From contig NZ_UCOB01000010.1 of assembly GCF_900474295.1 (NCBI RefSeq), forward strand, positions 1-64,000: DNA of 64,000 nt, read 5' to 3'. A program made the translations under genes and the position numbers. Shown piece by piece: positions 1 through 8,630 of this stretch. The notes beneath the pieces are model-generated. The model did not search any database. It saw only the letters and a list, made by a program, of their open reading frames with translations, and had not been told where the DNA came from. Positions within the stretch are counted from its first letter, which is position 1. The number at the start of each line of letters is the position of its first letter. This stretch comes from Synechococcus sp. UW140 (GTDB taxonomy: Bacteria > Cyanobacteriota > Cyanobacteriia > PCC-6307 > Cyanobiaceae).

Positions 1-144
1 CGGCTCCCGCGCAGTCCAAAACCATAACCCACAACTCACCCAACTCGCAAGCCCTTCGAGACACGACACTTCTCCAGACTTGCTTCCACTACCCAAAACC
101 TTTGCCATCACTAGTTTCTAGATAGGACGAACAGACCATGCGCC

Positions 145-1638
145 ATGGCAGGACGCTTCAGCCAGCAGCACCAACGTGTGCGGCCGAGCTCCAAGGAAGA
201 CCAGGTGGTGGAAAAAGCCAGAGAGCACTTCGAACGAACCCTGATCCAGGTCGCAGGTTCAGTGGCTGGAAGCGTTGCTGCGCTGGAACATCCCAGCCAT
301 GACGAAGCGCTGAATTATGGAGAGATCTTCCTGCGCGACAACGTGCCGGTGATGGTCTACCTGCTGACCCAGAAGCGATTTGACGAGGTGCGTCATTTCC
401 TCACGGTCTGCCTCGACCTCCAGAGCACGACGTATCAGACCCGTGGGGTCTTCCCCACCAGCTTTGTGGAGGAAGGGAACGAGCTCATCGCGGACTATGG
501 CCAGCGCTCCATCGGTCGGATCACCTCCGTGGATGCAAGCCTCTGGTGGCCAATCCTCTGCTGGCTCTACGTGAAGAGGAGTGGAGACGAAGAATTTGGC
601 TCCAGTCAGAAAGTGCAACGCGGTGTTCAGTTGCTGTTGGATCTGGTCCTTCACCCCACCTTCGAAGGCACACCGGTGCTGTTCGTGCCGGATTGCGCGT
701 TCATGATTGACCGTCCAATGGACGTCTGGGGTGCGCCCCTCGAGGTGGAGGTGTTGCTGTATGCATCCCTCCGCAGTTGCATCAAATTGATGGAGCTGAG
801 CCGACGCCACCACGACAGTCGACTGTTGGATCAGCGCCTGGTCCTGACAAGGCAATGGGTGCATGATCTGCGCCAATTCCTTCTCAAGCACTACTGGGTC
901 ACCAGCAAAACCATGCAGGTGCTGAGGCGTCGGCCGACCGAGCAATACGGAGAGAATCAGCACCAGAATGAATTCAACGTGCAGCCTCAGGTGATTCCTG
1001 ACTGGTTGCAGGATTGGCTTGAGAACAGAGGCGGCTACCTGATCGGAAACATCCGGACAGGACGTCCAGATTTTCGCTTCTACAGCCTGGGCAATTCCCT
1101 CGGCTGCCTGTTCGGGCTCCTGACCAGTCCACAACAACGGGCTCTGTTCCGCCTGGTGCTGCACAACCGTGATCACTTAATGGCCCAGATGCCTATGCGT
1201 ATCTGCCATCCACCGATGGACGGCCTGGAATGGCAGAACAAAACCGGATCAGATCCCAAAAACTGGCCTTGGAGCTATCACAATGGCGGCCATTGGCCAA
1301 GCCTGCTCTGGTTTTTCGGAGCCGCCATCCTGTTGCATGAGCGGCGGCATCCCCATGCTGATGTGCTGCTGATGGGGCAGATGAAGGCGCTACTGGAAGA
1401 GAGCTACTGGAGTCAGCTCAACCAGTTACCCAGGCAGCAATGGGCTGAATACTTTGATGGACCGACTGGCACTTGGGTTGGACAGCAATCAAGGACCTAC
1501 CAAACCTGGACCATCGTTGGCTTCTTGCTGCTGCACCACTTCTTACGCACCAGGCCCGAAGATGTCGAAATCCTCGACCTTGAGGAGCTTCTACCCAACC
1601 ATGACCCCGCCTCAGAAGAGGAGCAAGCAGAGATTTAG
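145..1638 (+). CDS. Alkaline/neutral invertase (glycoside hydrolase family 100)
   Basis: Hydrolyses sucrose to glucose and fructose in the cytoplasm, so it governs use of sucrose kept as compatible solute or reserve. The 497-residue protein has the cyanobacterial/plant neutral invertase pattern: an N-terminal NYGEIFLRDNVPV segment (about residues 57-69), RITSVDASLWWPI near 125-137 whose Asp130 sits where the family's catalytic acid is expected, and the late GHWPSLLWFFGA segment. No signal peptide is seen, which fits a cytosolic enzyme. The ATG at 145 is used; a nearby ATG at 138 is out of frame. It is transcribed convergently with petD and separated from it by one hairpin. A long antisense frame under this gene is a shadow. 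The family call is secure; substrate specificity is inferred from the family. Confidence 0.93.
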   Translation: MAGRFSQQHQRVRPSSKEDQVVEKAREHFERTLIQVAGSVAGSVAALEHPSHDEALNYGEIFLRDNVPVMVYLLTQKRFDEVRHFLTVCLDLQSTTYQTRGVFPTSFVEEGNELIADYGQRSIGRITSVDASLWWPILCWLYVKRSGDEEFGSSQKVQRGVQLLLDLVLHPTFEGTPVLFVPDCAFMIDRPMDVWGAPLEVEVLLYASLRSCIKLMELSRRHHDSRLLDQRLVLTRQWVHDLRQFLLKHYWVTSKTMQVLRRRPTEQYGENQHQNEFNVQPQVIPDWLQDWLENRGGYLIGNIRTGRPDFRFYSLGNSLGCLFGLLTSPQQRALFRLVLHNRDHLMAQMPMRICHPPMDGLEWQNKTGSDPKNWPWSYHNGGHWPSLLWFFGAAILLHERRHPHADVLLMGQMKALLEESYWSQLNQLPRQQWAEYFDGPTGTWVGQQSRTYQTWTIVGFLLLHHFLRTRPEDVEILDLEELLPNHDPASEEEQAEI

Positions 1639-1642
1639 CCAC

Positions 1643-1669
1643 AAAAAAACCCGGTCCGAAAACCGGGTT
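1643..1669 (-). terminator. Rho-independent terminator of petB-petD
   Basis: An 8-bp perfect stem (1648-1655 with 1662-1669, AACCCGGT/ACCGGGTT) with a 6-nt loop. Read on the minus strand the stem is followed by seven Ts, so it terminates the petB-petD transcript. On the plus strand there is no T run, so it is a weaker candidate for ending invertase transcription. Confidence 0.85.
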
Positions 1670-1694
1670 GGAAGTTGGAGGTGTGTGATCCGAC

Positions 1695-2177
1695 TCAGAA
1701 CAGCCCCAGGGTGAGGGACTTGTCGATCGGGAGAGCAGCACCAATCCCCAAGTAAATGGTGGTCACCGTTCCAAACAGGAAAACAGCCATCGCCACTGGA
1801 CGACGGAAGGGGTTTTGGAACTTGTTAAAGCTCTCAATGAACGGAACGAGCATCAGACCAAGGGGCACCAAGGTCTGCAAAGCAATGCCAAGAAGCTTGT
1901 TCGGAACAACCCTCAGAATTTGGAACACCGGGTAGAGGTACCACTCAGGCAGGATTTCCAGCGGAGTCGCGAATGGATCAGCCTTGTCACCAAGCATGGC
2001 TGGATCAAGCACTGCCAGGCCCACAACACAGGCAATGGTCCCCAGGATCACAACGGGGAAGATATAAAGCAGGTCATTAGGCCAGGCAGGCTCACCGTAA
2101 TAGTTGTGACCCATTCCCTTCGCGAGCTTTTCGCGCAGCTTTGGATCGGTGAGATCAGGCTTCTTGAGGATGTGCAT
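1695..2177 (-). CDS. petD: Cytochrome b6-f complex subunit IV
   Basis: Subunit IV of the thylakoid cytochrome b6-f complex, which with cytochrome b6 forms the plastoquinol-oxidising site between photosystems II and I. The 160-residue length is exact for the family. The start [20 protein letters not shown], the [19 protein letters not shown] segment and the [13 protein letters not shown] Qo-site motif (PEWY) are all present, followed by hydrophobic helices. It lies 48 bp downstream of petB on the same strand, the standard petBD operon, and ends at a strong hairpin. Confidence 0.98.
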   Translation of the reverse strand: MHILKKPDLTDPKLREKLAKGMGHNYYGEPAWPNDLLYIFPVVILGTIACVVGLAVLDPAMLGDKADPFATPLEILPEWYLYPVFQILRVVPNKLLGIALQTLVPLGLMLVPFIESFNKFQNPFRRPVAMAVFLFGTVTTIYLGIGAALPIDKSLTLGLF

Positions 2178-2225
2178 TGAATTGACCAGTGAGTGTTCGA
2201 GTGCGGCTGAACGTGAGTCGCTGGA

Positions 2226-2882
2226 TCACAAGGGACCGGAGATGCCCTGCTTCCTGATCATCAGGAAGTGCATGAGCATGAACACGGCGAGAAGCCAGGG
2301 CATCACAAAGGTGTGGAGGCTGTAAAAGCGAGTGAGAGTGGATTGGCCAACGCTCTCTCCTCCGCGAAGCAGCTCAACCATGAAGTCACCAACAACAGGG
2401 ATTGCCGCTGGAACACCCGAGACGATCTTGACTGCCCAGTAGCCGACTTGGTCCCAAGGGAGGGAGTAGCCAGTCACACCAAAGGAGACGGTGATCACTG
2501 CCATGGTGACGCCGGTCACCCAGGTGAGCTCGCGAGGACGCTTGAAACCACCTGTCAGATAGACGCGGAAGACATGCAGGATCAGCATCAGCACCATCAT
2601 CGAGGCGCTCCAACGATGGACGGAGCGAATCAGCCAGCCAAAGCTGACGTCGGACATCAGGTACTGAACGGAGGTGTAAGCCTCAGCCACAGTTGGCTTG
2701 TAGTAGAAGGTCATCGCAAATCCAGTGGCGAACTGGATGAGGAAGCAGACCAGGGTGATCCCACCGAGGCAATAAAAAATGTTGACGTGCGGGGGCACGT
2801 ACTTAGTGCTGATGTCGTCAGCGATGTCCTGAATTTCAAGACGTTCCTGGAACCAGTCGTAGACAGGTGAGGAGTTCGCCAT
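2226..2882 (-). CDS. petB: Cytochrome b6
   Basis: Haem-binding core of the cytochrome b6-f complex in the thylakoid membrane. The 218-residue protein starts [19 protein letters not shown], has four transmembrane helices with the paired haem-ligand histidines ([11 protein letters not shown] and [19 protein letters not shown] and [11 protein letters not shown]) and ends in the usual ISGPL. A Cys in the YCLGG segment near residue 38 is the expected covalent attachment site of haem c(i). The window also encodes a probable CCB-type assembly factor for that haem (58949-59506). It is divergent from ctpA, with 59 bp between the start codons. Confidence 0.98.
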   Translation of the reverse strand: MANSSPVYDWFQERLEIQDIADDISTKYVPPHVNIFYCLGGITLVCFLIQFATGFAMTFYYKPTVAEAYTSVQYLMSDVSFGWLIRSVHRWSASMMVLMLILHVFRVYLTGGFKRPRELTWVTGVTMAVITVSFGVTGYSLPWDQVGYWAVKIVSGVPAAIPVVGDFMVELLRGGESVGQSTLTRFYSLHTFVMPWLLAVFMLMHFLMIRKQGISGPL

Positions 2883-2941
2883 GCAGAAGTGGGCTTGGAT
2901 TGCGAGAGTCTACTGAACACGTCCCAGCGAACGCGCCGGGT

Positions 2942-4207
2942 ATGAAGCCGATGTTGCCGACTGTTAATCGCCGCAAGAAAGCCTTGCGACAACTGGCTTG
3001 CTGCCTGCTCAGTCTTCTCCTGACCGGCTTTGCCTGGTCCTCGCCGGCACTGGCGCTCAACGATGCCCAGCAGCTGGTGGTGGAGAGCTGGAAGCTTGTG
3101 AACCAGAGCTATGTGAGCCCAGAGAGCTTCGACAAAATTCACTGGAAACGACTGCGGCAGAGGGCCTTAGAGGGAAAGATTGAAAGCAGTGAACAGGCCT
3201 ATGGCGCCATCGAAACGATGCTGACGCCACTGGGGGATCCCTACACGCGCCTGCTCCGACCCGATGACTACGCCGTAATGAAAGAGAGCAATCAAGGCAG
3301 CCTCAGCGGCGTGGGGTTGCAATTGGCCCATGGGAACGCTGATGGCAGGGTCGTGGTGATCGCACCTCTTGAAGGCTCCCCGGCCGCGGAAGCCGAGGTC
3401 ATCAGCGGAACAGCAGTGCTAGCCGTGAATGGCGAATCCACTGCCAGCCTTGGCCTGGAAACCACCGCAGCGCGCCTGCGCGGCGAAGCCGGAACGCAGG
3501 TGGTGCTTACGCTTGAAGCCCTGGATGGCACGAACGAGGAGCTGACTCTCGAACGCCGTAGTGTCGACCTCAGACCCGTGCGCACCCGGCGGCTGCGTCG
3601 CGACGAGCACACCCTCGGCTACCTCCGCATTACCCAGTTCAGCGAAGGGGTGCCCCAACAGGTGCAGGAAGCGATTGCCGAGCTTTCCGACAAGGGAATC
3701 GAAGGCCTAGTGCTTGACCTCCGCAACAATTCAGGCGGACTTGTGAGCGCAGGACTGGCCGTGGCCGATGCCTTCCTCAGCAACGAACCAATCGTGGAAA
3801 CCCGCAATCGCGATGGCATTGCAGACCCAATCCAAGCCAACCTCCCAACCCTCTATGACGGACCGATGGTGACGTTGGTGAATGGGGGGACCGCCAGCGC
3901 CAGCGAAATTCTGGCCGGGGCCCTTCAGGATGATGAGCGGTCACAGCTGCTGGGCAGTCGCACCTTCGGCAAGGGGCTGATCCAGACCCTCACCAACCTC
4001 AGCGATGGCAGCGGACTTGCCGTCACGGTGGCCGGATACCTAACCCCAAGCGGGAGAGACATCCAGGGGCAAGGACTCGAACCCGACCGATTGCTGGACC
4101 AACCAGAACCGCTGAATCCAGGCGGAGACGGTGATCGCTGGCTGATTGATGCCGAACGAATCATGGAAGCAATGCTCGATCGCAGCGAGCCCTTGGACGC
4201 CACGTGA
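2942..4207 (+). CDS. ctpA: Carboxyl-terminal processing protease, S41 family
   Basis: Serine protease that trims C-termini in the lumen or periplasm; in cyanobacteria the CtpA class matures the D1 protein of photosystem II. A basic start followed by a hydrophobic stretch ending SSPALA is a clear signal peptide. A PDZ domain follows (about residues 80-160), then the S41 domain with NGGTASASE carrying the catalytic serine and RTFGKG carrying the catalytic lysine. The frame is open further upstream to 2867, but that would run into petB, so the ATG at 2942 is preferred. The next gene overlaps its stop by 4 bp (GTGA), suggesting coupled translation. Which Ctp paralogue this is cannot be settled here. 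Confidence 0.9.
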   Translation: MKPMLPTVNRRKKALRQLACCLLSLLLTGFAWSSPALALNDAQQLVVESWKLVNQSYVSPESFDKIHWKRLRQRALEGKIESSEQAYGAIETMLTPLGDPYTRLLRPDDYAVMKESNQGSLSGVGLQLAHGNADGRVVVIAPLEGSPAAEAEVISGTAVLAVNGESTASLGLETTAARLRGEAGTQVVLTLEALDGTNEELTLERRSVDLRPVRTRRLRRDEHTLGYLRITQFSEGVPQQVQEAIAELSDKGIEGLVLDLRNNSGGLVSAGLAVADAFLSNEPIVETRNRDGIADPIQANLPTLYDGPMVTLVNGGTASASEILAGALQDDERSQLLGSRTFGKGLIQTLTNLSDGSGLAVTVAGYLTPSGRDIQGQGLEPDRLLDQPEPLNPGGDGDRWLIDAERIMEAMLDRSEPLDAT

Positions 4208-5487
4208 CCGCGTTGATGTCCACGCGCACCTATCACGATCCGCTCCACGGCAACATTCAATTGGATGGCCATGACCCCGCCGAAGCCATGGTCATGGGTT
4301 TGGTGGATAGCTCCCCGTTCCAGCGACTGCGGCGGATCCGCCAACTCGGCCCCGCCTTTCTCACGTTCCATGGTGCCGAATCCAGCCGGTTCACCCACTC
4401 CCTCGGGGTGTTTCAGCTGGCACGCAAAGCCTTCAACCATCTGCTTCCCCAGGATCCGAGCCTCGAGCAACACAAGGGCGTGCTCTATGCAGCAGCCCTG
4501 CTGCACGACCTAGGCCATGGCCCCCTTAGCCACACAGGGGAAGAGATGTTCGGCCTCCATCACGAGACCTGGTCGGCTCGACTGGTGCGAGAGCATGCAG
4601 ACATCCAGCCTTTGCTTGAGAGGGTCGCCCCCGGCACCGCAGCTGCCGTGGCCTCACTGCTGGAGCACGGTCAGGCAGAACGGGGCGTGATCAAGGCTCT
4701 GGTGAGCAGTCAGCTCGATTGCGACCGACTGGATTACCTGATGCGCGACAGCTACAGCACGGGCGCCCGCTACGGACAACTGGATCTGGATCGAATTCTT
4801 TCCGCCCTGACACTGGCTCCAGATGGCGACTTAGCCATCGCCCCCAAGGGATTGATGGCTGTTGAACATTATTTAGTGGTTCGCAATCTGATGTATCGCA
4901 GCGTCTACACCCACCGCCTCAACGTGGTGTGTAACTGGATGCTGCAGCAATTAGTCCGTGAGGCACGACGCCTTGGCCCGGAGCAGGTCTGGAGCGATTG
5001 CGTCATGGAGACGTGGCTCTGGGCCCCCCGTGACATCACACCAAGCACATTCCTCGCCAATGACGACCTACGACTGGGCTATCACTTGCAACGCTGGGCG
5101 GAGGAGGGGCCAGCCCCCCTGGCAGAGCTTTGTTCTCGCTTCCTAAACCGCAGGCTGCTCAAGGCCACCAGCGTGGCTCAACTTGAGCCTGCACAGCAAT
5201 TAGAGGCTCTGGCGCTGGCTCGCCGACTGAGCGAAACAGTCCAGATGAATCCTGACCAATGCTGCGGGCTAAGCCATCAGCAGCTTCGGGGGTATCACCC
5301 CTACCGGGGAGGTCTGCGTCTCTGGGACGGAATGGCCTTACGCGGACTGGAACAGATGTCCCCTCTCGTCAACAGTCTCTCCACTCCAGCAGCAACAGCC
5401 TGGCTGATTCACCCGAGTGAGATCCAATCAAAGCTTCGCCATGATCTGGACAACCTCGAGGCAGGCGCAGCGGCTCAATCCTCCTAG
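4204..5487 (+). CDS. HD-domain phosphohydrolase (dNTPase-like)
   Basis: A 427-residue member of the HD superfamily of metal-dependent phosphohydrolases, related to SAMHD1/dNTP triphosphohydrolase-like proteins. Visible metal ligands are His65 in RFTHSLGV, His101-Asp102 in AALLHDLGHG and a later Asp in QLDCDRLDYLMRDS. The N-terminus (YHDPLHGNIQLD) is typical of this subfamily. The start is either the GTG at 4204, overlapping the ctpA stop, or the ATG at 4216. Nucleotide hydrolysis is the likely activity, but the substrate is not evident. Its link with ctpA looks positional only. Confidence 0.85.
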   Translation: MTALMSTRTYHDPLHGNIQLDGHDPAEAMVMGLVDSSPFQRLRRIRQLGPAFLTFHGAESSRFTHSLGVFQLARKAFNHLLPQDPSLEQHKGVLYAAALLHDLGHGPLSHTGEEMFGLHHETWSARLVREHADIQPLLERVAPGTAAAVASLLEHGQAERGVIKALVSSQLDCDRLDYLMRDSYSTGARYGQLDLDRILSALTLAPDGDLAIAPKGLMAVEHYLVVRNLMYRSVYTHRLNVVCNWMLQQLVREARRLGPEQVWSDCVMETWLWAPRDITPSTFLANDDLRLGYHLQRWAEEGPAPLAELCSRFLNRRLLKATSVAQLEPAQQLEALALARRLSETVQMNPDQCCGLSHQQLRGYHPYRGGLRLWDGMALRGLEQMSPLVNSLSTPAATAWLIHPSEIQSKLRHDLDNLEAGAAAQSS

Positions 5488-5531
5488 CGTCTAACAACGG
5501 TTCGTGCCGTTGCCCTTCCATACAGACCCTG

Positions 5532-6248
5532 ATGGCAGCTGATCAAAACTCCGGTCTGCTTCAGCGCCTCGTGCTCCCACCCATCAAGCAAGCGCACTGG
5601 AAAGACACCTTGCCCGATCAATTGCAAAGGCTTCGGCCTGGATCTCTCAACTTGATCTCGCATCACTGGCAGATGCGTTGCCGCGATCTGTCGTCCTTGA
5701 TCAAACTGTTGCAGGGTGAAGGATTCAGGATCGCGAGCTTTCACACCCAGGAGCCGCTGACCGCCATCAGTGCCCAAGCCCTCGGCCTGCCCGTGCAGCT
5801 GCTGGAGAGCGACCCCATGGCTTCGGATGCCACTCCCAGTGATGACAGCGGAGACCAATCCAGTGATACCAAGCCAGATTGCACAACGCAGTTACGACTG
5901 CATCGCGGCACCCTGCGTGCAGGCGAGCAGATTGAAACTGCCGGAGACCTTTTAGTGCTCGGAGATGTGAATCCTGGCGCAAACGTCGCGGCAGCTGGTG
6001 ACGTCATGATCTGGGGACGTCTGCGGGGAATCGCCCATGCGGGCCGCGATGGAGACCGTGCCGCCAAAGTCGTTGCACTTCAACTCAGGCCTCTGCAGCT
6101 CCGCATTGCTGATCAAGTGGCGCGTGGACCGGATGATCGGCCCCAACCCGGCCTCGCGGAAGAAGCCCGAATCGATGCCAATGAAATCGTGATTGAGCCT
6201 GCAAATCCTCGCCTGAGAGCAAGGATGTCCGTCCCAGCGACGGACTGA
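5532..6248 (+). CDS. minC: Septum site-determining protein MinC
   Basis: Inhibitor of FtsZ polymerisation that keeps division at mid-cell. The 238-residue protein has a poorly conserved N-terminal domain and a clear C-terminal right-handed beta-helix domain starting near residue 110 (LRLHRGTLRAGEQIETAGDLLVLGDVNPGA). That domain also holds the family motif VMIWGRLRGIAHAG, which binds MinD. It heads a minC-minD-minE cluster with short gaps (63 bp and 5 bp), so the three are probably one operon. Confidence 0.95.
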   Translation: MAADQNSGLLQRLVLPPIKQAHWKDTLPDQLQRLRPGSLNLISHHWQMRCRDLSSLIKLLQGEGFRIASFHTQEPLTAISAQALGLPVQLLESDPMASDATPSDDSGDQSSDTKPDCTTQLRLHRGTLRAGEQIETAGDLLVLGDVNPGANVAAAGDVMIWGRLRGIAHAGRDGDRAAKVVALQLRPLQLRIADQVARGPDDRPQPGLAEEARIDANEIVIEPANPRLRARMSVPATD

Positions 6249-6311
6249 GGCGAACAAACGCTGGCCTGAATCTTCAACCCCCATTAAGGTGACGCGACTT
6301 CCCGGGGAGCC

Positions 6312-7127
6312 GTGGCGTCCACTTCGCGAACGATCCTGATCTGCTCTGGAAAAGGAGGGGTCGGCAAAACCACACTCACGGCCAACCTTGGCATCGCCCT
6401 GGCAAGGCTGGGGCTTCGCACGGTTGTTCTCGACGCCGACTTCGGCCTCCGCAACCTTGACCTGCTGCTCGGCCTGGAAAACCGCATCGTGTTCACGGCC
6501 CAGGAGGTGCTTGCTGAGAGCTGCCGTCTGGAGCAGGCTCTGGTGAAGCACAAACAGGAGCCAAACCTGGCCCTGCTTCCTGCAGGCAATCCCCGCATGC
6601 TCGAGTGGCTGAAGCCAGAGGACATGCAGACGATTGCAGGAATGCTGGAAAAACAATTCGATTATGTGCTGATCGATTGTCCAGCAGGCATCGAAGACGG
6701 CTTCAAGAACGCCGTTGCAGCGGCGAAGGAGGCCATCGTGATCACCACTCCTGAGGTGTCTGCTGTTAGGGATGCCGATCGGGTCATCGGACTGCTCAAC
6801 ACCCATGGGGTGAAACCTGTTCAACTCGTGCTGAACAGGGTGCGGCCCAAGATGATGGCCAGCCAAGAGATGTTGGCGGTCGATGATGTCACTGACATCC
6901 TGGCCCTCCCCCTGCTTGGTCTCGTCCTGGAGGATGAGCAGGTGATCGTGAGCACCAACCGGGGCGAGCCCCTCACGCTGAACGGCAGCAGTTCCCCAGC
7001 AGCTCGTGCCTACGGCAATGTGGCTCGTCGCCTGCAAGGAGACGATGTTCCTCTGATTGACCCATCCAAAGAAGGGCGTGGCCTTCGCGCCAAGGTGCGC
7101 CGACTGATGCAAAAGAAAATCTTCTGA
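6312..7127 (+). CDS. minD: Septum site-determining ATPase MinD
   Basis: Membrane-cycling ATPase that recruits MinC and is released by MinE. The protein (271 residues, GTG start) has the deviant Walker [12 protein letters not shown] at residues 11-21, a [10 protein letters not shown] switch and a [10 protein letters not shown] Walker B region. The C-terminus ends in a short basic amphipathic helix ([15 protein letters not shown]), which is the membrane-targeting sequence. A GTG start at 6312 gives the expected ASTSRTILI beginning with no extension. It sits between minC and minE as usual in cyanobacteria. Confidence 0.97.
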   Translation: MASTSRTILICSGKGGVGKTTLTANLGIALARLGLRTVVLDADFGLRNLDLLLGLENRIVFTAQEVLAESCRLEQALVKHKQEPNLALLPAGNPRMLEWLKPEDMQTIAGMLEKQFDYVLIDCPAGIEDGFKNAVAAAKEAIVITTPEVSAVRDADRVIGLLNTHGVKPVQLVLNRVRPKMMASQEMLAVDDVTDILALPLLGLVLEDEQVIVSTNRGEPLTLNGSSSPAARAYGNVARRLQGDDVPLIDPSKEGRGLRAKVRRLMQKKIF

Positions 7128-7132
7128 AACCG

Positions 7133-7414
7133 ATGACAGTGCGCGAAATCCTCGACAAGCTGCTCCGCCGCCAGCCCGCCAGTGCGAGCACCGCCAGGGA
7201 TCGGCTGCAATTAGTACTGGCCCATGACCGCAGTGACCTCAGCCCCGAATTGCTGGACCAGATGCGACGCGAAATCTTTGAGGTCGTGGCTAAATACGTC
7301 GAAATCGACCTCGACGAGGGCGACGTGAGCCTTGAGACCGAAGACCGGGTGACGGCTCTCGTGGCCAATCTTCCGATCCGCAGACCTCTGGCAGTGAGCC
7401 AAAGCGAAGGCTGA
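7133..7414 (+). CDS. minE: Cell division topological specificity factor MinE
   Basis: Stimulates MinD ATPase and restricts MinCD to the cell poles. The 93-residue protein has an N-terminal MinD-contact segment ([31 protein letters not shown]) and a C-terminal dimerisation region with [15 protein letters not shown]. It starts 5 bp after minD. The length and both regions match the family. Confidence 0.95.
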   Translation: MTVREILDKLLRRQPASASTARDRLQLVLAHDRSDLSPELLDQMRREIFEVVAKYVEIDLDEGDVSLETEDRVTALVANLPIRRPLAVSQSEG

Positions 7415-7460
7415 TCTCAAGCCGGCTGAACGGAGCGGGGAATCTTCACTGCAGCCCAAC

Positions 7461-7718
7461 GTGTCCAGTGAAGCCATGCCCAGTTGTTCTCTCAGTCCGG
7501 CTGAACGCGCCGTCACCGATCTATTGGTGCAGGGTCTCAGCAACCAGGCCATCGCCGATGCACTGGTGCTGAGTGTGCGCACCGTTGAAAGCCATGTGAG
7601 CCATTCGTTGATCAAAACTGGATGCACCAGCCGTCTTGAATTGGTGGTGTGGCTGTTAGGTCAACAACAACTCCAGAGCTCAAAGCAGGCCGGTACACTT
7701 CCGACGTTGCCGGCTTAG
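7461..7718 (+). CDS. LuxR-type helix-turn-helix protein consisting of the DNA-binding domain only
   Basis: An 85-residue protein made almost entirely of a GerE/LuxR winged region: LSPAERAVTDLLVQGLSNQAIADALVLSVRTVESH near residues 12-46 has the conserved recognition helix (SVRTVESHVSH). No receiver or ligand-binding domain precedes it. It follows minE by 46 bp and may share its transcript. Its TAG stop codon lies inside the downstream tRNA-Thr gene (tRNA positions U8-A9-G10), so coding sequence and tRNA overlap by 10 bp. Its targets are unknown. Confidence 0.82.
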   Translation: MSSEAMPSCSLSPAERAVTDLLVQGLSNQAIADALVLSVRTVESHVSHSLIKTGCTSRLELVVWLLGQQQLQSSKQAGTLPTLPA

Positions 7719-7780
7719 CTCAGCGGTAGAGCAGCGCTTTTGTAAAGCGAAGGTCATCGGTTCAAATCCGTTAGCCGGCT
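7709..7780 (+). tRNA. tRNA-Thr (anticodon TGT)
   Basis: Cloverleaf read directly: acceptor GCCGGCT (7709-7715) pairs with AGCCGGC (7773-7779); D stem GCTC/GAGC; anticodon loop with TGT at 7741-7743; T arm with GGTTCAAATCC. No CCA is encoded. There is one G-A mismatch at the base of the anticodon stem and one mismatch in the T stem. The 5' end overlaps the HTH gene by 10 bp. Confidence 0.95.
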
Positions 7781-7790
7781 TCAAAGACAT

Positions 7791-7831
7791 GGCCTGATCT
7801 CTCGCCCTTGAAGAGGGACAGAGATCAGGCC
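7791..7831. terminator. Long inverted repeat between convergent genes, possible bidirectional terminator
   Basis: A 12-bp perfect inverted repeat (7791-7802 and 7820-7831, GGCCTGATCTCT/AGAGATCAGGCC) lies between tRNA-Thr and the end of the minus-strand gene cluster. It overlaps the stop codon of the small membrane protein gene. No clear T run follows on either strand, so intrinsic termination is uncertain; it could instead act as a 3' processing or stability hairpin. Confidence 0.5.
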
Positions 7832-7983
7832 TTACGGCCAGCCAGCAACCAGCCCCCCACCACCGCCAACAGCAAGGGGAGAGCTTTCAGGCTGATCAGT
7901 GCTGTTGCTGCGTGCACAAGCGGGTCACCCAACCAGAACCCCAGGCTCTGCAGCACCAACACCAATGCGATCAGCCAAAGCAT
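7825..7983 (-). CDS. Small hydrophobic membrane protein, 52 residues
   Basis: Not recognised as a named family. The frame begins with ATG at 7983, 13 bp inside the end of the upstream Sua5/YrdC gene, which suggests translational coupling. It encodes two hydrophobic segments (MLWLIALVLVLQSLGFWLG and LISLKALPLLLAVVGGWLL) separated by a short polar turn, ending GRKA. That is the pattern of a small two-helix membrane protein. The frame is clean, in operon context, and ends at a strong hairpin, which supports reality. The function is unknown. Confidence 0.55.
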   Translation of the reverse strand: MLWLIALVLVLQSLGFWLGDPLVHAATALISLKALPLLLAVVGGWLLAGRKA

Positions 7984-8609
7984 GACGGCGGAGAACCCAC
8001 TCCTGCTGGCATCACAGCACCCTGGCGCAACATCTGCCAGCGGTTCTGAGGCTCCCAGGCGAGAACGGTACTGGCCAAACCCAATGGCTGCGGCCAGTCC
8101 AGCGGGCCCAACAGTGGCAATTGGGGGAAGTAGCGACAGGCCTGTTCAGGATTGAGCGCGGCTGCAGCCCCCGCAGGATTGCAGCTGGTGGTTGCCAAAG
8201 GGCCGGTTTTGGCCAGTAAGGCTCTGGCCTGCTGACAGGCGGGTACTCGGAGGCCAAGACTTGTGGCACCTGGGTTGAGAGCCTGGAGCATGGCCTGCGC
8301 GGCAGGATCAGCGCCGACCGGCACGACCAACGTGAGGGCTCCAGGCCAGTGCTGGTGGGCGAGGCTGGAGGCCATTGCCTTGGCCTCAGGCACAGCAAGC
8401 TGCAGAAGCACCTCACCGCTTGCTGCCATCAAGATCAAGGGCTTCTCCCGCGGGCGTCGCTTCAATCTCCATAACTGACCGGCATGGGCTGGAACGGCTG
8501 CCATGGCGGGCAGTGTGTCTGTGGGCATCACAGCCGCTCCTCCCTTGAGGAGATGATCGGCAATCGCGTCGCTGGAAAGAACGATCGGCTGCTGACCTGA
8601 CATGAACAA
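7971..8609 (-). CDS. Sua5/YciO/YrdC-family protein (threonylcarbamoyl-AMP synthase type)
   Basis: Members of this family make threonylcarbamoyl-AMP from threonine, bicarbonate and ATP, the first step of the t6A37 modification of ANN-decoding tRNAs. The 212-residue protein has the N-terminal MPTDTLPAMAA substrate loop, LKRRPREKPLILM with the conserved KR..KP signature, and HQHWPGALTLVVP. It is short and lacks the extra Sua5 C-terminal domain, so it resembles TsaC/YrdC. The start is ATG 8609 or ATG 8603. The tRNA-Thr gene it faces is an ANN decoder, but that proximity is probably coincidental. Confidence 0.85.
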   Translation of the reverse strand: MFMSGQQPIVLSSDAIADHLLKGGAAVMPTDTLPAMAAVPAHAGQLWRLKRRPREKPLILMAASGEVLLQLAVPEAKAMASSLAHQHWPGALTLVVPVGADPAAQAMLQALNPGATSLGLRVPACQQARALLAKTGPLATTSCNPAGAAAALNPEQACRYFPQLPLLGPLDWPQPLGLASTVLAWEPQNRWQMLRQGAVMPAGVGSPPSCFG

Positions 8610-8630
8610 CCCGACGGGTGCAGAACTGCC

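Noticed and set aside
1-144. Possible gene upstream of the invertase
   Set aside because: No plausible frame or motif; only intergenic sequence, presumably the invertase promoter.
259-1176. 305-residue minus-strand frame under the invertase gene
   Set aside because: Antisense shadow of a high-GC3 gene; no motif or context supports it.
2268-2870. 200-residue plus-strand frame antisense to petB
   Set aside because: His/Asp/Glu-rich translation typical of antisense to membrane helices; petB is certain.
5952-7112. 386-residue minus-strand frame across minC and minD
   Set aside because: The product is low in complexity with no family match and lies wholly under two certain genes.
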